Shown here: positions 1-7,595 of the stretch, in pieces | Layout of the letters: every line of letters begins with the position of its first letter | Position numbering within the stretch: the first letter of the stretch is position 1 | Origin: Eubacteriaceae bacterium | Lineage (GTDB): Bacteria > Bacillota > Clostridia > Eubacteriales > UBA1433 | Reading direction: 5' to 3' | Length of the DNA: 10,248 nucleotides | NCBI GenBank assembly: GCA_012797825.1 | Contig: JAAZOI010000256.1 | Span: 1-10,248, forward strand | Made by a program: the position numbers and the translations under genes | Notes under the pieces: model-generated | The model's database searches: none | The model's input: the letters and a program-made list of their open reading frames with translations, nothing else | What the model was told of the DNA's origin: nothing

Positions 1-1067
1 ACATAGCTTCTTCCGGAAAGCGGGTCTCTTATAGCGCCTCCGAGGCATGTAGCCGCGCCGCCGTAAGGCTCAATTTCCGTCGGATGATTATGCGTTTCAT
101 TTTTAAACATAACAAGCCAGTCTTCGGTACTGCCGTTAATATCGGCTTTTGTTTTTATGCTGCATGCGTTTATTTCATCCGATTCCTCAATATCGTCAAG
201 CAGTCCGTCTTTTTTAGCCTTCTTTGCATATATTGTCGCGATATCCATAAGCGATATCGGTTTTGTTTTTCCTTTATACAACTCTTCTCTTACATTTAAA
301 TATTGCTCGAATGCTTCTAATACCGCTTTGTTTATATTTCCTTTATTAATCTGTACATTTTTTATATGAGTATTAAACGTCGTATGCCTGCAGTGGTCTG
401 ACCAGTACGTGTCTAAAACTTTTAATTCTGTAATAGTCGGATTCCTGTTTTCTCTTATGAAATAATCCTTTATTAAAACAATATCTTCAACACTCATCGC
501 AAGTCCCAGCTCGTCAATAAGCGCTTTTAATTCTGTGTCTTTTTTCTTTATAAATCCCGTTATAGTTTTAACCATTTGTGGTTTGTCTATTTTGTCCGTA
601 AGCGTCTGCGGTTTTTCAATTGATACTTCCGTGCTGTCTACGGGGTTTATAATATAAGCTTTTATGCGGCTTATTTCTTCCCGCGTTAAATTTCCCGACA
701 AAATAAAAACACGTGCATTTTTTATTTCCAGTTTCTCTGCTCTAGTTATAATTTGCACGCATTGTATGGCTGAGTCGGCACGCTGGTTGTATTGTCCCGG
801 AAGGTATGATACAACAAAGACAGTATTTTTGTAGTCTGTTTGTATTTCTTCCTTATAGACTATATCAGTATTCGCTTCCGCAAAAACTGTATACAGCACC
901 TCCTGCAACTGCTTTTTCGTAAGCCCTTGTATATCATATCGGTTTAATACCCTTAAACCGGTTAAATTCTCTATTTTTAAATGATTTTTTATAGCCGTAT
1001 AATATGACTTTGCGTCAATGTTATATTCAGGTTTTTTTTCTACAAAAATTCTTTTTACTTGTGACAT
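1..1067 (-). CDS. purL: Phosphoribosylformylglycinamidine synthase PurL, N-terminal 355 residues (cut by window edge)
   Basis: PurL (FGAM synthase) converts formylglycinamide ribonucleotide, glutamine and ATP to the amidine in step four of cytosolic de novo purine synthesis. The frame is open from ATG at 1067 to the window's left edge, so the C-terminal part is missing from view. Residues 1-150 look like the PurS-like N-terminal domain. Residues 219-231 carry the family signature LDTYWSDHCRHTTF. Residues 322-353 hold the catalytic-core motif with HNHPTEIEP, GGAATC and GGAIRDPLSGR. This combination, with a short N-terminal domain, fits the long single-chain clostridial type of about 1,200-1,300 residues rather than separate PurS, PurQ and PurL, but the glutaminase domain is not visible here. 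A GGGGG ribosome binding site lies only about 4 bases before the ATG. The gene follows the minE terminator and has its own promoter, so it is probably a separate transcription unit. Confidence 0.95.
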   Translation of the reverse strand, partial: MSQVKRIFVEKKPEYNIDAKSYYTAIKNHLKIENLTGLRVLNRYDIQGLTKKQLQEVLYTVFAEANTDIVYKEEIQTDYKNTVFVVSYLPGQYNQRADSAIQCVQIITRAEKLEIKNARVFILSGNLTREEISRIKAYIINPVDSTEVSIEKPQTLTDKIDKPQMVKTITGFIKKKDTELKALIDELGLAMSVEDIVLIKDYFIRENRNPTITELKVLDTYWSDHCRHTTFNTHIKNVQINKGNINKAVLEAFEQYLNVREELYKGKTKPISLMDIATIYAKKAKKDGLLDDIEESDEINACSIKTKADINGSTEDWLVMFKNETHNHPTEIEPYGGAATCLGGAIRDPLSGRSY

Positions 1068-1101
1068 AATGCCCCCAAAACTATTTTTACGCTATATGTG
1101 T

Positions 1102-1130
1102 ATTGTATAAAAAAATAAGAATTTTTGCAA
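1102..1130 (-). promoter_or_regulatory. Probable sigma-A promoter of purL
   Basis: On the minus strand TTGCAA (1125-1130) and TACAAT (1102-1107) are separated by exactly 17 bases, matching the -35 and -10 consensus at 4/6 and 5/6. Transcription would begin near 1095, giving a leader of only about 27 bases. That leaves no room for a purine riboswitch. The -35 box lies right beside the U tract of the minE terminator. Confidence 0.6.
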
Positions 1131-1155
1131 TAAAAAACCCGATATAAATCGGGTT
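1131..1155 (-). terminator. Rho-independent terminator of the minD-minE unit
   Basis: A perfect 8-bp inverted repeat (arms 1136-1143 and 1148-1155, AACCCGAT/ATCGGGTT, 4-base loop) is followed on the minus strand by a run of six T. The upstream arm overlaps the minE stop codon, so the hairpin begins inside the last codon. Confidence 0.85.
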
Positions 1156-1429
1156 AATCGTTTTTATTTTTATTCCGCGTTTTATTTATGGGTATTACGG
1201 CTATTAAAGAAGTTCTTATTACCGAATCTTCGTTGCAGCTTGTTATGTAAACTTCGCTTTTTGCCTCATTAGCGTCAAAATAATCTTTGATAACATCTAC
1301 AACATCTGTCTTAATCATTTCATGCACTTCATTTGATACGTTAATTCTGTCGGATAGCAGTATGTTTTTTAGCCTTTCTTTCGCAATTTCCTTGCTCTCT
1401 TCGGTTCTCTGTTTCGTTTTGGTAATCAT
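1154..1429 (-). CDS. minE: Cell division topological specificity factor MinE
   Basis: MinE stimulates the MinD ATPase and displaces it from the membrane, confining division inhibition away from mid-cell. The 91-residue product is of normal length. Residues 15-28 (EIAKERLKNILLSD) match the conserved MinD-contact segment, and the rest fits the dimerising beta-rich topological domain up to IAVIPI at 76-81. The N-terminus is odd. Residues 1-13 are mostly polar and charged, lacking the short hydrophobic membrane-targeting stretch usual before the AKERL motif. The tail from 82 is lysine and asparagine rich. The start is firm: an in-frame TAG (the minD stop) lies one codon upstream, and a GGGAGG ribosome binding site overlaps the end of minD. 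It is co-transcribed with minD and translation is probably coupled. Confidence 0.93.
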   Translation of the reverse strand: MITKTKQRTEESKEIAKERLKNILLSDRINVSNEVHEMIKTDVVDVIKDYFDANEAKSEVYITSCNEDSVIRTSLIAVIPINKTRNKNKND

Positions 1430-1432
1430 ACC

Positions 1433-2233
1433 CTACCTCCCTGAGCCGCTTATCGCTTCTGCAAACCTTACTAAAACTGAAGTATTGTCTTTCAAATCCA
1501 AAAACGGAATATTCTGTCCCATTAGTCTTGCCGCGATATTTTTAAAAGCCCTTCCCGCAAGCGATTTGTCATTTGACGCTATCGGTTCCCCTTTATTTGT
1601 GCTTACTACTATATCCTTGTTGTCAGGAACAACCCCTATTAAACTGAGCGAAAGAATATCAATAACATCATTAATATCCATCATGTCGCCTTTTTTAATT
1701 AAATCAGGCCTTACTCTGTTTATAAGCAGATGATTTTGGTACAGTCCTCCGGCTTCAAGCAGACCTATTATTCTGTCAGCATCCCTTACGGCGGATATTT
1801 CCGGTGTAGTCACTATTATAGACTGGCTTGCTCCCGCTATTGCGTTTTTAAAACCGTTCTCAATTCCCGCGGGGCTGTCCACCAAAACAAACTCAAAACT
1901 CTCCTGCAAATCAAGGCACAGCTTTTTCATCTGCAGCGGGTTAATGCAGTCTTTGTCTTTTGTCTGTGCCGCCGCCAGAAGATACAGTCCCTCATACCGC
2001 TTGTCCTTAATCAGTGCCTGCTTTATACGGCATTTACCTTCAATAACGTCAACTAAATTATATACAATTCTATTTTCAAGCCCCATTACCACATCCAGGT
2101 TTCTGAGCCCTATATCTGCGTCAACCACAACTACGCTTTTGCCGAACATGGCAAGCGCGGCGCCTAAATTGGCTGTTGTTGTAGTCTTGCCCACTCCGCC
2201 TTTTCCGGAAGTTATTACAATCGTTTTTCCCAT
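1433..2233 (-). CDS. minD: Septum site-determining ATPase MinD
   Basis: MinD is a membrane-cycling ATPase of the ParA/MinD family that positions the division inhibitor. The 266 residues match the family's usual length. The deviant Walker A motif GKGGVGKT is at 10-17 with both signature lysines (K11, K16). DAD is at 38-40 and the switch II motif DSPAG at 119-123. GLRNLD (42-47) and TTPEISAVRDADR (142-154) are typical of MinD proper rather than ParA or Soj. The last 17 residues hold a possible amphipathic stretch (about 252-261, SVLVRFAEAI) with only one basic residue, weaker than the lysine-rich membrane-targeting helix usually seen. The ribosome binding site is GGGGG, 7 bases before ATG. It is the first gene of a minD-minE pair with no minC alongside. 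I could not find a convincing promoter in the roughly 155 bases between the previous terminator and this start. Confidence 0.95.
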   Translation of the reverse strand: MGKTIVITSGKGGVGKTTTTANLGAALAMFGKSVVVVDADIGLRNLDVVMGLENRIVYNLVDVIEGKCRIKQALIKDKRYEGLYLLAAAQTKDKDCINPLQMKKLCLDLQESFEFVLVDSPAGIENGFKNAIAGASQSIIVTTPEISAVRDADRIIGLLEAGGLYQNHLLINRVRPDLIKKGDMMDINDVIDILSLSLIGVVPDNKDIVVSTNKGEPIASNDKSLAGRAFKNIAARLMGQNIPFLDLKDNTSVLVRFAEAISGSGR

Positions 2234-2386
2234 AAATACGCCCCCGAAATTATAATTTATACATAATATACCAAACCCGTTTTAAATAATTTGTCCTATT
2301 TTGTGCGGATATAAAATGAATGACATTTTTTTAAACAATATTTAAATTTAATTGACCTAAGCTAAAGCATGGCATACCATTTTATG

Positions 2387-2414
2387 AAAAAAAGCGGGCC
2401 GCATTGCCCGCTTT
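2387..2414 (-). terminator. Rho-independent terminator after the hydratase gene
   Basis: A perfect 9-bp, GC-rich inverted repeat (arms 2391-2399 and 2406-2414, AAAGCGGGC/GCCCGCTTT, 6-base loop) is followed on the minus strand by T residues that make a run of seven with the stem end. It sits 20 bases beyond the hydratase stop. It separates the rnc-smc-ftsY-hydratase unit from minD-minE. Confidence 0.9.
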
Positions 2415-2433
2415 GAAACTTATTATTATTTAT

Positions 2434-3201
2434 CTAATCAGTTATTTTAAATTCCGCTGTCCCTAAATTATCGATTTCGAATTTATATTCCCCTTTTACT
2501 GCTTGGAGAGGAGGTGTTAATGAGCCAGAAATAATAATCATTCCCTTTTTAAACTGACCGTATAATTTATTCATCATTTTATTTGCGTAAATAACCGCGT
2601 TTACAGGGTTATCCAAGACCCCGTCGCTTGTTCCCTGTGCGATGACTTTGCCGTCTAAGTATACTCTTCCGCTGTATGAAGCAAGAGCTTTCAGGTCTGG
2701 TGCGGGAATAAAATTATTTGCATAATATACATTGCCGCCGCAGCCGCAGTCGGCTATCATATTATTTATTTTTTCGGGTTTTACTGTCCTTCTTGTCGGT
2801 ATTTCCACCGCAAGCGCTATTTCCGTATTTTTAATAATCTCATCCGCATCCGCATCGACGGATATGTCATTTACTGCCTTGAACGCTATTTCAAGCTCAA
2901 CAAGCTGCAGCCCCGGACACTTTGCAAATGATAAATCACCTGTAAAAAAGTCCGCGTCTGTAAGAGGCGCGAAAAAAGGCTCTGTCAAATTCAAAGCTTT
3001 AAGTGCGGCTTTGCTTGTCGCTCCGGCTTTCGCTCCCGAAATTTTTTCACCTAGAATTTTTACTCTTTTCTGCATAAATATCTGCTGAATTCCATACGCT
3101 TCTTCGCTCGTCTTTACGCTTTCCTCTTCTGAAAAATTTTCTGTAAGAGCAGAATTTTTGTATGCCTCAAATAATTTTTCGGCTGTTTGTTCGTTTGTCA
3201 T
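2434..3201 (-). CDS. FAH-family hydratase, 2-keto-4-pentenoate hydratase-like (MhpD type)
   Basis: The 255-residue product looks like the MhpD/DmpE branch of the fumarylacetoacetate hydrolase superfamily. That branch hydrates 2-hydroxypenta-2,4-dienoate in aromatic meta-cleavage pathways and also includes 4-oxalocrotonate decarboxylases. Family landmarks are present: GAKAGATSK at 56-64, a metal-site pair E102 and E104 in VELEIAF, a third candidate ligand E133, a CGCGG segment at 152-156 in place of the usual NASCGG, NPVNAVIYANKM at 198-209, and ISGSLT at 224-229. No hydrolase-specific insert is visible. The ribosome binding site is a weak AAAGGGG. The gene lies 46 bases after ftsY with no terminator between, so it is probably read with ftsY. 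No other aromatic-degradation gene is in the window, so the true substrate is uncertain. The assignment is secure at family level only. Confidence 0.82.
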   Translation of the reverse strand: MTNEQTAEKLFEAYKNSALTENFSEEESVKTSEEAYGIQQIFMQKRVKILGEKISGAKAGATSKAALKALNLTEPFFAPLTDADFFTGDLSFAKCPGLQLVELEIAFKAVNDISVDADADEIIKNTEIALAVEIPTRRTVKPEKINNMIADCGCGGNVYYANNFIPAPDLKALASYSGRVYLDGKVIAQGTSDGVLDNPVNAVIYANKMMNKLYGQFKKGMIIISGSLTPPLQAVKGEYKFEIDNLGTAEFKITD

Positions 3202-3247
3202 AAAATACCCCTTTCAAATTTATATTACAATCATATTTTTAATCTTA

Positions 3248-4147
3248 TTAATCAAGCATTGCTTCCACATATTCTTTGGCGTTAAACTCATTTAAATCGT
3301 CTAATTTTTCTCCCGTTCCCACAAACCAAATTGGAAGCTTATGCCTCATTAAAATAGGTATTATTATTCCGCCTTTGCTGCTTCCGTCTATTTTAGATAC
3401 AACAATACCGTCCAGTTTGCACGACTGAGCAAACGCTTCAACCTGGCTTAACGCGTTAAGTCCGCTCGTTGCGTCGACTGTAATAAACGTATATAGATTA
3501 AAATCATTTTTTCCTTTTTCAAGCACGCTGTATATTTTTGAAAGCTCAGCCATCAGATTGACTTTATTCTGAAGTCTCCCTGCGGTATCAACTATAAGTA
3601 AATCTGTTTTTCTTGCGCAAGCTGAGGTAATAGCGTCATATGCAACGGAAGCTGCATCAGAGCCCATGCTGCTTTTTATAATAGGCACGTCTATCCTCTT
3701 TGCCCATATATCCAATTGCTCGACTGCCGCGGCTCTGAAAGTATCAGCTGCCGCAACCATGACATTTTTGCCTTCTTTTTTATACTTATTTGCAATTTTC
3801 GCAATAGTTGTCGTCTTGCCCGAACCGTTTACTCCGACTGCTAAAAAAATGGCAGGCAGCGCGATTTCGCTTTTAGTAATATCTTTCTCTAATAAGTCTG
3901 TAAGCGTTTCTTTTAAAAGCCCCATAAGCATATCTGATTTTGTTATCTTTTTATCCTGCGCCTTTTTCTGAAGCTGATCTGTTATAGTCTGCGCGCTTTC
4001 CACTCCGACATCGCACAGAATTAATGTCTCAAGTATTTCTTCGTAAGACTCATCCGTTATATCAGAGCCCGTGAATACATTTTTTAATTTATCAAACAGC
4101 GACAGTTTTGTCGCCCTTAATGCGTTTTTATAATTGTTATCAGCCAA
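3248..4147 (-). CDS. ftsY: Signal recognition particle receptor FtsY
   Basis: FtsY is the membrane-associated SRP GTPase that pairs with Ffh to deliver ribosomes translating membrane proteins to the translocon. At 299 residues it consists of the NG domain without the long acidic N-terminal extension of enterobacterial FtsY. The helical N domain covers about 1-95. The G domain shows G1 GVNGSGKT at 105-112, DTFRAAA at 135-141, DTAGR at 187-191, a G4 motif SKID at 251-254 (usually TKLD), and GTGE at 277-280. DATSGLNAL at 225-233 replaces the usual DATTGQNAL. The start is TTG at 4147: the stop codon of smc merges into a good AAGGAGAG ribosome binding site 10 bases upstream, and the next in-frame methionine is at residue 73, deep inside the N domain. 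The tight smc-ftsY spacing indicates one transcript. Confidence 0.96.
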   Translation of the reverse strand: MADNNYKNALRATKLSLFDKLKNVFTGSDITDESYEEILETLILCDVGVESAQTITDQLQKKAQDKKITKSDMLMGLLKETLTDLLEKDITKSEIALPAIFLAVGVNGSGKTTTIAKIANKYKKEGKNVMVAAADTFRAAAVEQLDIWAKRIDVPIIKSSMGSDAASVAYDAITSACARKTDLLIVDTAGRLQNKVNLMAELSKIYSVLEKGKNDFNLYTFITVDATSGLNALSQVEAFAQSCKLDGIVVSKIDGSSKGGIIIPILMRHKLPIWFVGTGEKLDDLNEFNAKEYVEAMLD

Positions 4148-4157
4148 TTTTCTCTCC

Positions 4158-7100
4158 TTAACTTGTAAGTTTTAAAGACACGATCTTAGTTATCCCTTCG
4201 TTGCCCATGCTCGCCCCGTACAGACAGTCGCATACTTCCATTGTCCTTTTTTTGTGGGTAATAATAATAAGCTGGTTATTTTTTCTTTCCTCATTTATAT
4301 ATTTTGCGAAAAGCGACACATTGTTATCATCAAGCGCCGCGTCAATTTCATCAAGCACGCAGAAAGGCGCAGGTTTTATTTTAAGTATCGCGAATAGAAG
4401 CGCTATGGATGTCATAGCTTTTTCTCCGCCTGAAAGCATTGAAATATTTTTGAGCTTTTTACCCGGAGGCTGCGCAGAGATATCAATTCCCGTATTTAAC
4501 AAATCGTCTTCATCCAAAATTATTAATGAAGCTGCTCCGCCTCCAAATAATTTTTTAAAAGCTTTGTCAAATTCTTCCTGTATTTGGGCAAATTGCTGTC
4601 TGAACTGAACGGCCATATTTCGCTCTACATCTTTAATAACGCTTTCAATGTCTTTTTTAGCGTTAAGCAAATCGTCTCTCTGAGAGGTTAAAAATTCATA
4701 ACGCTGCGTTACTTCTTTGTATTCTTCAACTGCGCCTACATTTATGTTTCCGAATGATTTTATGGTTTTTTTCATTTCATCCGTTTTAGACGCATACTCG
4801 CCGAAAGCATCAATAGTTTTTTTGTATTCAGCTAAGTCCTCTATGCCAATCTGATACTCTTCCCCTATGCTCTGAGTAATATGCTCGGTTTTTAATTGTA
4901 TATTATTAATTTTTAAATCAATGCTGTTTATAGCGTCTTTTATTTCGCTTTTTTCTTTGCTTAGCCTTATTAATTCGAGATTGCTTTTATCAAATTCCTC
5001 GTTAGCATTATTTTTTTCTTTAAGAATATTATCATATTTTTCTTTAAACTCTATTTTTTGCGTTTCATATAAATCGCTGCCTTGCTGATATTGAGTCATT
5101 TTATTTTGCAAGTCATTTGATTCATTATTTAAATAATCTATTTTGTTTTTATTTTGCTCAAGCTGATTTGTATTTTTATCAATTTCTATATTTATATTTA
5201 AAAGCTTGTCCGATGTGTATTTAATGTTTTCTGATATTTTAACTAAATCTATATTTAATTCATTGAGTTTTTCCGCCTGAATATTATAGTTGTTTTTAAT
5301 TTCCTCAATATTCGTATCAGCATTTAACAATAATAGAAATTTTTCTTTTTTCTCTTCCGTTAATTTTAATTGCTCTGAAATATCTTCATTTTGTTTTAAT
5401 ATGCTTTTCTCAAAATTTGATAGATTATTAAACTCCGAGCATATATTGGCGTTTTTAATATTAAGCTCGTTAATCGTTCTTTGCAGATTTTCAATCTCTT
5501 CGTTTGTTTTTACAATTAAGCTTCTGTTTTGAGCCGATTTTGCGACGAGTCTGTCATACTCGTTTTGAGATAAATCAATTTCTCTTTTTATCTCGTCTAT
5601 ACGTCTCTTTCTCTGAAGCGGCGCAATATTGTCCGACTTGCTTTCCCCGCCTATTACTATTCCGCCCGGCATAAACACTTCACCGTTTAGCGTAACTATT
5701 TTATATTTATGTCTGGTGGCCTTGGCAAGCTGCGTTGCTTGGTTAATATCTTTTGCTATAATAACTCTTCCGAGTATATGCTTTACAACGCCGTCATATA
5801 CGGAGTCGAATTTAACCAGTTCATATGCCGCAGCCTCATATTTACCCTCAAAGCTGTTTTTCTCCTCGGAAGAAAACACAGAAGGTTTTATCACGGATAC
5901 CGGCATAAACGTAACTCTGCCCCATTTGTTTTTATTAAGTAAATTTATGCATTCCGAAGCGGCGTTCTCATCACTTACAACAACGTACCGAAACGCTCCG
6001 CCCATTGCTGCCGTTATCGCTTTTAAATACTTGTCTTCCACATCAATTATTTCCGCAAGCACCCCGCATACTCCGCCGGGCATACCACTCTTGCCCGCTT
6101 GAAGTATTTTTTTTACTGCGTAACCGTATCCCTGCATATCGTCTTCGTTGGCTTTCATCATAGACAGCTGAGACTGCATTACTTTAATTTTTTGCAAAGT
6201 TTCATTTATGGCGTTCTCATAATTTTCTTTTTCTTTTAAATATAAATTGTTTTGCTCTTTTAATTTTATATAGTTGTTTTGTTTTATATTTATTTGGGTT
6301 TTGGTATTGTCGATATCTACAGACAGCTTACCCAAATCCGTTTTTATAACGGTCAGCTTCTCTTCATTTTCGCATAAATTCTCTTCAAATTTTGAAGTTA
6401 TATATAATATATTTTTATATTCGCTTTCTCTGTTTATAAAATTATCCTGCATTTCAAAGCTTGACGCTACTATCGCTTTTTGTTCTTCAGCCGATTTATT
6501 AAGCTTTGATTGTTCGTTGTTTAATTCGGATAGTGACGTTTCAATCTCTTCCTTTTGGCATAGAAGCAAATCAATATTATTTTGAATGTTTACAATATCT
6601 GTATCAAGCTCTTTTATGCTTATTGTATTTTGCTCGAATTTTACTTTTGATATTTCCCATTGCGTTTTTGCGTTTTCGTTTACAGATGATAATTCATAAA
6701 TTTTGGAATTAATTTCGCTAAGTTTCGCCTCGCAATTATATATGGTGTCTTTTAAATATGCCGTTTTATTTTCAATTTCAGTAAAAGACTCATCAAGCTC
6801 TGAATAATTGTTTTGAAGAATCTGCTTATCTGAATTATATTTATTTAGTTCTTCTTTAAATTCATCAATTCTGTGAGCATAAATATTCAGTTCTCGTTCT
6901 TTTAACTCATCGCGCATTGATAAGTATTTCTGGGCTTTTTCCGACTGTCTTCTAAGCGGTTCAATTCTTTTTTGCAATTCGGATATTATATCTTCCGCTC
7001 TGTCTAAATTCATCTGTGTTTTTTCGAGTTTACGTTCCGCCTCAAGTTTTTTTGTTTTATATTTTACTATGCCTACAGCTTCTTCTATTAAAAGCCTCCT

Positions 7101-7568
7101 GCTTAAAGGATTGCCGTCAATTATTTCCTGCACCTGACCTTGACCTATAATTGAATATCCTTCTCTTCCAAGCCCCGTATCCATAAAAAGCTGTACAATA
7201 TCTTTATGCCTGCACAGTGTTTTATTTATGTAGTATTGGCTTTCTCCCGATCGAAAAAGCCTTCTTGTTATATTTACTTCATCGTAATCTATGGGTAGTA
7301 TTTTACTCGAATTGTCAATAAGCAGACTTACCTGCGCAAACCCCAGCGGACGTTTTTCAAGCGTTCCGTTGAATATAACGTCTTCCATTTTGTCCCCTCT
7401 TAAATATTTTACCCTTTGTTCGCCTAAAACCCACTTTACAGCGTCCGCAACATTGCTTTTGCCGCTGCCGTTCGGCCCTACTACTGCCGTAATATTGCCG
7501 GTAAGATCAATCTGGGTTTTTTTTGCGAATGACTTAAATCCTATTATTTCAATCTGCTTTAAATACAT
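4158..7568 (-). CDS. smc: Chromosome segregation and condensation ATPase SMC
   Basis: SMC forms, with ScpA and ScpB, the bacterial condensin ring that organises and separates the chromosome. The 1,136 residues, slightly below the usual 1,180 or so, show the full architecture. The N-terminal head has Walker A GPNGSGKS at 31-38 and IGQGQVQEII at 141-150. The first coiled coil covers about 170-480. The hinge spans about 495-645, beginning GMPGGVCGVLAEII and ending in GEVFMPGGIVIGG. The second coiled coil runs to about 1000. The C-terminal head has the ABC signature LSGGEKA at 1045-1051 and Walker B FCVLDE at 1069-1074. The coils are rich in Lys, Glu and Asn, as expected in an AT-rich genome. The start is supported by GAGGA 8 bases upstream. 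It sits between rnc (27-base gap) and ftsY (10-base gap), a conserved Gram-positive order. Nothing suggests truncation. Confidence 0.98.
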   Translation of the reverse strand: MYLKQIEIIGFKSFAKKTQIDLTGNITAVVGPNGSGKSNVADAVKWVLGEQRVKYLRGDKMEDVIFNGTLEKRPLGFAQVSLLIDNSSKILPIDYDEVNITRRLFRSGESQYYINKTLCRHKDIVQLFMDTGLGREGYSIIGQGQVQEIIDGNPLSRRLLIEEAVGIVKYKTKKLEAERKLEKTQMNLDRAEDIISELQKRIEPLRRQSEKAQKYLSMRDELKERELNIYAHRIDEFKEELNKYNSDKQILQNNYSELDESFTEIENKTAYLKDTIYNCEAKLSEINSKIYELSSVNENAKTQWEISKVKFEQNTISIKELDTDIVNIQNNIDLLLCQKEEIETSLSELNNEQSKLNKSAEEQKAIVASSFEMQDNFINRESEYKNILYITSKFEENLCENEEKLTVIKTDLGKLSVDIDNTKTQINIKQNNYIKLKEQNNLYLKEKENYENAINETLQKIKVMQSQLSMMKANEDDMQGYGYAVKKILQAGKSGMPGGVCGVLAEIIDVEDKYLKAITAAMGGAFRYVVVSDENAASECINLLNKNKWGRVTFMPVSVIKPSVFSSEEKNSFEGKYEAAAYELVKFDSVYDGVVKHILGRVIIAKDINQATQLAKATRHKYKIVTLNGEVFMPGGIVIGGESKSDNIAPLQRKRRIDEIKREIDLSQNEYDRLVAKSAQNRSLIVKTNEEIENLQRTINELNIKNANICSEFNNLSNFEKSILKQNEDISEQLKLTEEKKEKFLLLLNADTNIEEIKNNYNIQAEKLNELNIDLVKISENIKYTSDKLLNINIEIDKNTNQLEQNKNKIDYLNNESNDLQNKMTQYQQGSDLYETQKIEFKEKYDNILKEKNNANEEFDKSNLELIRLSKEKSEIKDAINSIDLKINNIQLKTEHITQSIGEEYQIGIEDLAEYKKTIDAFGEYASKTDEMKKTIKSFGNINVGAVEEYKEVTQRYEFLTSQRDDLLNAKKDIESVIKDVERNMAVQFRQQFAQIQEEFDKAFKKLFGGGAASLIILDEDDLLNTGIDISAQPPGKKLKNISMLSGGEKAMTSIALLFAILKIKPAPFCVLDEIDAALDDNNVSLFAKYINEERKNNQLIIITHKKRTMEVCDCLYGASMGNEGITKIVSLKLTS

Positions 7569-7595
7569 GTACCGTCCTCTTTGATAATAAATATC

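Noticed and set aside
84..369. Two overlapping plus-strand frames near the left edge
   Set aside because: The minus-strand purL frame is open through the whole stretch and carries unmistakable FGAM synthase motifs, so these are shadows.
1068..1130. Possible purine riboswitch before purL
   Set aside because: The leader between the likely start site and the ATG is only about 27 bases, and no purine-aptamer loops are present.
2234..2386. Promoter for minD-minE, for example TTGTTT-17-TTTATA or the TATAAT near 2250
   Set aside because: The first pair matches the consensus at only 3/6 in each box, and the TATAAT lies too close to the ribosome binding site. A promoter is expected here but I could not place it.
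5629..6102. Open frame of 157 codons on the plus strand opposite smc
   Set aside because: It lies antisense to a clearly conserved part of the SMC hinge, has no ribosome binding site or family resemblance, and is the usual by-product of AT-rich coding sequence. The same applies to the plus-strand frames opposite minD, ftsY, plsX and the hydratase gene.
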